Shown here: positions 62,228 to 64,000 of the stretch, one piece after another
How the letters are laid out: every line of letters begins with the position of its first letter
How positions within the stretch are numbered: position 1 is the stretch's first letter
NCBI RefSeq assembly: GCF_025377685.1
Contig: NZ_JACEHK010000015.1
Span: 62,001 to 126,000, forward strand
DNA: 64,000 nucleotides
Direction of reading: 5' to 3'
Source of the DNA: Anaerobacillus sp. CMMVII
GTDB lineage: Bacteria; Bacillota; Bacilli; Bacillales; Anaerobacillaceae
Notes under the pieces: model-generated
Database searches by the model: none
What the model saw: the letters and a program-made list of their open reading frames with translations, nothing else
What the model was told of the DNA's origin: nothing
Program-made: the position numbers and the translations under genes

Positions 62228-63016
62228 ATGGATCTAGGACTTAAAGGGAAAGTTGCTCTAGTATTAGCTTCTAGTAAAGGATTAGGGAAAGCAATTGCTC
62301 TTAAATATGCCGAAGAAGGTACCAATGTCATGTTAGCGAGTCGAAATGAGGTTGGATTAAAAGAGACTGCAGAAGAATTGACAAGACAAACAGGAGTTGA
62401 AATAGGTTATTGTGTTTGTGATTTGAAGATAGTAGAAGATATTCGTTCGCTTGTAACAGAAACAGTTGCTCGGTTTGGTAAAATTGATGTCTTAATTAAC
62501 AATTCTGGAGGACCACCCGCTGGGGGATTTGATGCTTTTGGAGATGAAGATTGGCAACATGCCTTTGAATTAAATTTATTGAGTTATGTAAGAGCAATCC
62601 GAGAGGTTTTACCTTATATGCGAAAACAGCAGCAAGGAAGAATTATTAATATTACCTCATCTTCAATTAAACAACCAATTGATAACCTTATTTTATCTAA
62701 TACGTTCCGAACAGGTATCATTGGTTTAGCCAAAAGCTTATCTCAAGAATTGGCTAATGATGGAATTTTAATAAATACTGTTGGTCCAGGAAGAATTTCA
62801 ACTGAACGGACAGCAGAATTGGATGAAATAAAAGCCCAGAAATTAGCATTAAGCTCTGATCAAGTCAAAGCTCAAGCTGAGAGTAATATACCGTTGGGCC
62901 GATACGGAGAACCAGAGGAGTTTGCTAAAACGGTAGTATTCTTAGGTTCAGGAGCTAACACGTATATTACAGGGCAAATGATTTTGGTCGATGGTGGTAT
63001 GACAAAAGCGTTTTAA
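62228..63016 (+). CDS. Short-chain dehydrogenase/reductase, FabG-like
   Basis: 262 aa. Cofactor loop VLASSKGLGKAIALKYAEEG (the usual Gly-rich TGxxxGIG is LASSKGLG, as in a subgroup annotated as 3-oxoacyl-reductase homologues), NNSGGPPAGGF instead of NNAG, and an atypical catalytic stretch: ITSSSIKQPIDNLILSNTFR, where the usual Tyr of YxxxK is replaced (LSNTFR), so normal SDR catalysis is doubtful. Last gene of the TRAP operon, so it may act on the imported compound. AAGTGAGGTAA precedes the ATG. Confidence 0.85.
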   Translation: MDLGLKGKVALVLASSKGLGKAIALKYAEEGTNVMLASRNEVGLKETAEELTRQTGVEIGYCVCDLKIVEDIRSLVTETVARFGKIDVLINNSGGPPAGGFDAFGDEDWQHAFELNLLSYVRAIREVLPYMRKQQQGRIINITSSSIKQPIDNLILSNTFRTGIIGLAKSLSQELANDGILINTVGPGRISTERTAELDEIKAQKLALSSDQVKAQAESNIPLGRYGEPEEFAKTVVFLGSGANTYITGQMILVDGGMTKAF

Positions 63017-63030
63017 AGAATACAACGTAC

Positions 63031-63068
63031 AAAAAACACTTGAGATTTCACAATCTCAAGTGTTTTTT
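63031..63068. terminator. Bidirectional terminator at the end of the TRAP operon
   Basis: AAAAAACACTTGAGATT / AATCTCAAGTGTTTTTT perfect 17-bp stem with a four-base loop. It serves the dehydrogenase and the convergent amidohydrolase. Confidence 0.93.
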
Positions 63069-63121
63069 ACTGTGAGTCATTAGTATTGGTTTGCTTTGCA
63101 ACGCTTCAAAACTCAAAACTA

Positions 63122-64000
63122 TTAATCTTCGAAAACCACTTCGCCCTCGATGATCGTTTTCTCGACGTTTGCTGAAACGTCAAAGGGGTGATGACTCCAA
63201 ATGACAAAGTCAGCATCTTTGCCTACTTCTAGAGAACCAACACGATCTTCAATGCCAATATGTTTAGCTGCATTGAGAGTAACTGATTTCCAAGCTGACT
63301 CTTCGCTTAGACCATTCTTCACAGCTTGAATCACTGAGGTTATCAAATATTCAATTCCTACTACTGGATGATCGGTTGTAATCGAAAAGGGAACCCCAGC
63401 TTCCTCAAGCGCAAGCAAAGTATGCCAGCCTTTATCAGCATTTTCTACTTTCGATCTAGAAGACATCGTTGGTCCAACGGCAACCATGACGTTATACTTT
63501 TTAATAAAGTCTGCAATATGGTGTCCTTCCGTGCAATGTTCAATTGTCACGTCAATCTTAAATTCGTTCGCTAAACGAAGGACGGTCACAATATCATCTG
63601 CGCGGTGAGCATGTGCTCTTAGCGGTATTTCTTTGCGGAGTACCTTTGCCAAATTTTCAAGCCCTAAGTCGCGTGGAACATCCTCGCCTTTGGCTAATTT
63701 TTTCAGATAGTTTTCCGCTTTAATAAGCTCTTGACGGAAAACTGCAGCAACTCCCATTCGTGTTTTTGCAGATTTATCTCCGTGAACCCGCTTGGGGTTT
63801 TCTCCAAAAGCAGCTTTCATTCCAGAAGGACTTTTTACAACCATCTCATCGACAATCTTCCCAGCAGTTTTGACTGTAACGATTTCTCCACCAATCACAT
63901 TGGCACTCCCAGGTAAAACCTGAACTGTTGTAATTCCGGCACGGCGAGCAACTTCAAATCCTTTTTCCATGGGATTGAGTCCATCTAAAGCTCGGACATA
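63122..64000 (-). CDS. Amidohydrolase-superfamily enzyme, C-terminal part
   Basis: Frame open to the right edge on the minus strand, about 292 residues visible; the N-terminal HxH metal motif lies outside. Visible: GITTVQVLPGSANVIGGEIV, RAHAHRADDIVTVLRLA (metal His), VTIEHCTEGHHIA (metal His), SITTDHPVVG (metal Asp) and the C-terminal composite domain GSLEVGKDADFVIWSHHPFD. This is a subtype-I cyclic amidohydrolase related to imidazolonepropionase-like enzymes. Substrate unknown. Convergent with the TRAP operon. Confidence 0.9.
   Translation of the reverse strand, partial: YVRALDGLNPMEKGFEVARRAGITTVQVLPGSANVIGGEIVTVKTAGKIVDEMVVKSPSGMKAAFGENPKRVHGDKSAKTRMGVAAVFRQELIKAENYLKKLAKGEDVPRDLGLENLAKVLRKEIPLRAHAHRADDIVTVLRLANEFKIDVTIEHCTEGHHIADFIKKYNVMVAVGPTMSSRSKVENADKGWHTLLALEEAGVPFSITTDHPVVGIEYLITSVIQAVKNGLSEESAWKSVTLNAAKHIGIEDRVGSLEVGKDADFVIWSHHPFDVSANVEKTIIEGEVVFED

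Overview
The window looks like chromosome of a low-GC, endospore-forming Bacillaceae bacterium. The evidence is the strong GGAGG-type ribosome sites, the Bacillus-type genes (deoR/nupC/deoC/cdd, rocB, a LysM-GH18 spore-type hydrolase, a HisK_N-type kinase, CcpA cre boxes) and a dispersed repeat common in Bacillus and Geobacillus chromosomes. I see no rRNA, tRNA, CRISPR array, prophage or complete insertion sequence. The species cannot be fixed from the sequence.

Layout. 0-2.2 kb: end of a carbohydrate ABC importer. 2.8-5.9 kb: RND exporter. 5.9-10.4 kb: deoxyribonucleoside salvage (deoR, nupC, deoC, a small XapX protein, cdd), interrupted by a regular 51-52 bp tandem array. 10.6-14.0 kb (minus strand): fixABCX electron-transfer-flavoprotein complex. 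14.2-16.8 kb: ABC exporter with its TetR regulator. 16.9-22.4 kb: VOC protein, a two-component system that appears to control a repeat-built secreted protein, a PrsA-like foldase and a hydroxybutyrate-type dehydrogenase. 22.5-23.7 kb: a soluble sensor kinase. 23.8-39.1 kb: a reactive-sulfur island (below). 39.7-42.6 kb: hypothetical protein, di-haem peroxidase lipoprotein, serine hydrolase. 42.6-48.6 kb: peptide ABC importer. 48.7-54.8 kb: spore-type hydrolase, methyltransferase, sensor kinase, small ORF, RocB-like peptidase. 55.1-63.0 kb: a sensor/NtrC pair, a sigma-54 promoter and a TAXI-type TRAP transporter operon with a dehydrogenase. 63.1 kb to the edge: amidohydrolase.

The main discovery region is 23.8-39.1 kb. 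It ends with a CsoR-family repressor that has Cys31 and Cys60 and Asn in place of the copper-ligand His, which is the signature of the persulfide sensor CstR. Near-palindromic TATACC-n6-GGTATA boxes lie before several transcription units. These units encode two copies of a sulfur-transfer cassette (rhodanese, TusA-rhodanese fusion, DsrE-like protein, rhodanese-persulfide dioxygenase, TusA), a SulP permease with a carbonic anhydrase, a BASS-family transporter with an OsmC protein, and a Tat-exported polyferredoxin with a membrane cytochrome b. Directly after the cytochrome, with its own ribosome site, is a 52-codon gene with two in-frame UGA codons. Read as selenocysteine it gives a small membrane protein with Cys7, Sec13 and Sec31. 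I consider this the best candidate for an undescribed system: a persulfide-induced, membrane-bound redox module with a double-selenocysteine miniprotein.

Caution on data quality. About ten genes are broken by a single-base indel, mostly in homopolymer runs, and each is restored by one base. That pattern points to sequencing error rather than mass pseudogenisation. I give the restored extents and flag each case.
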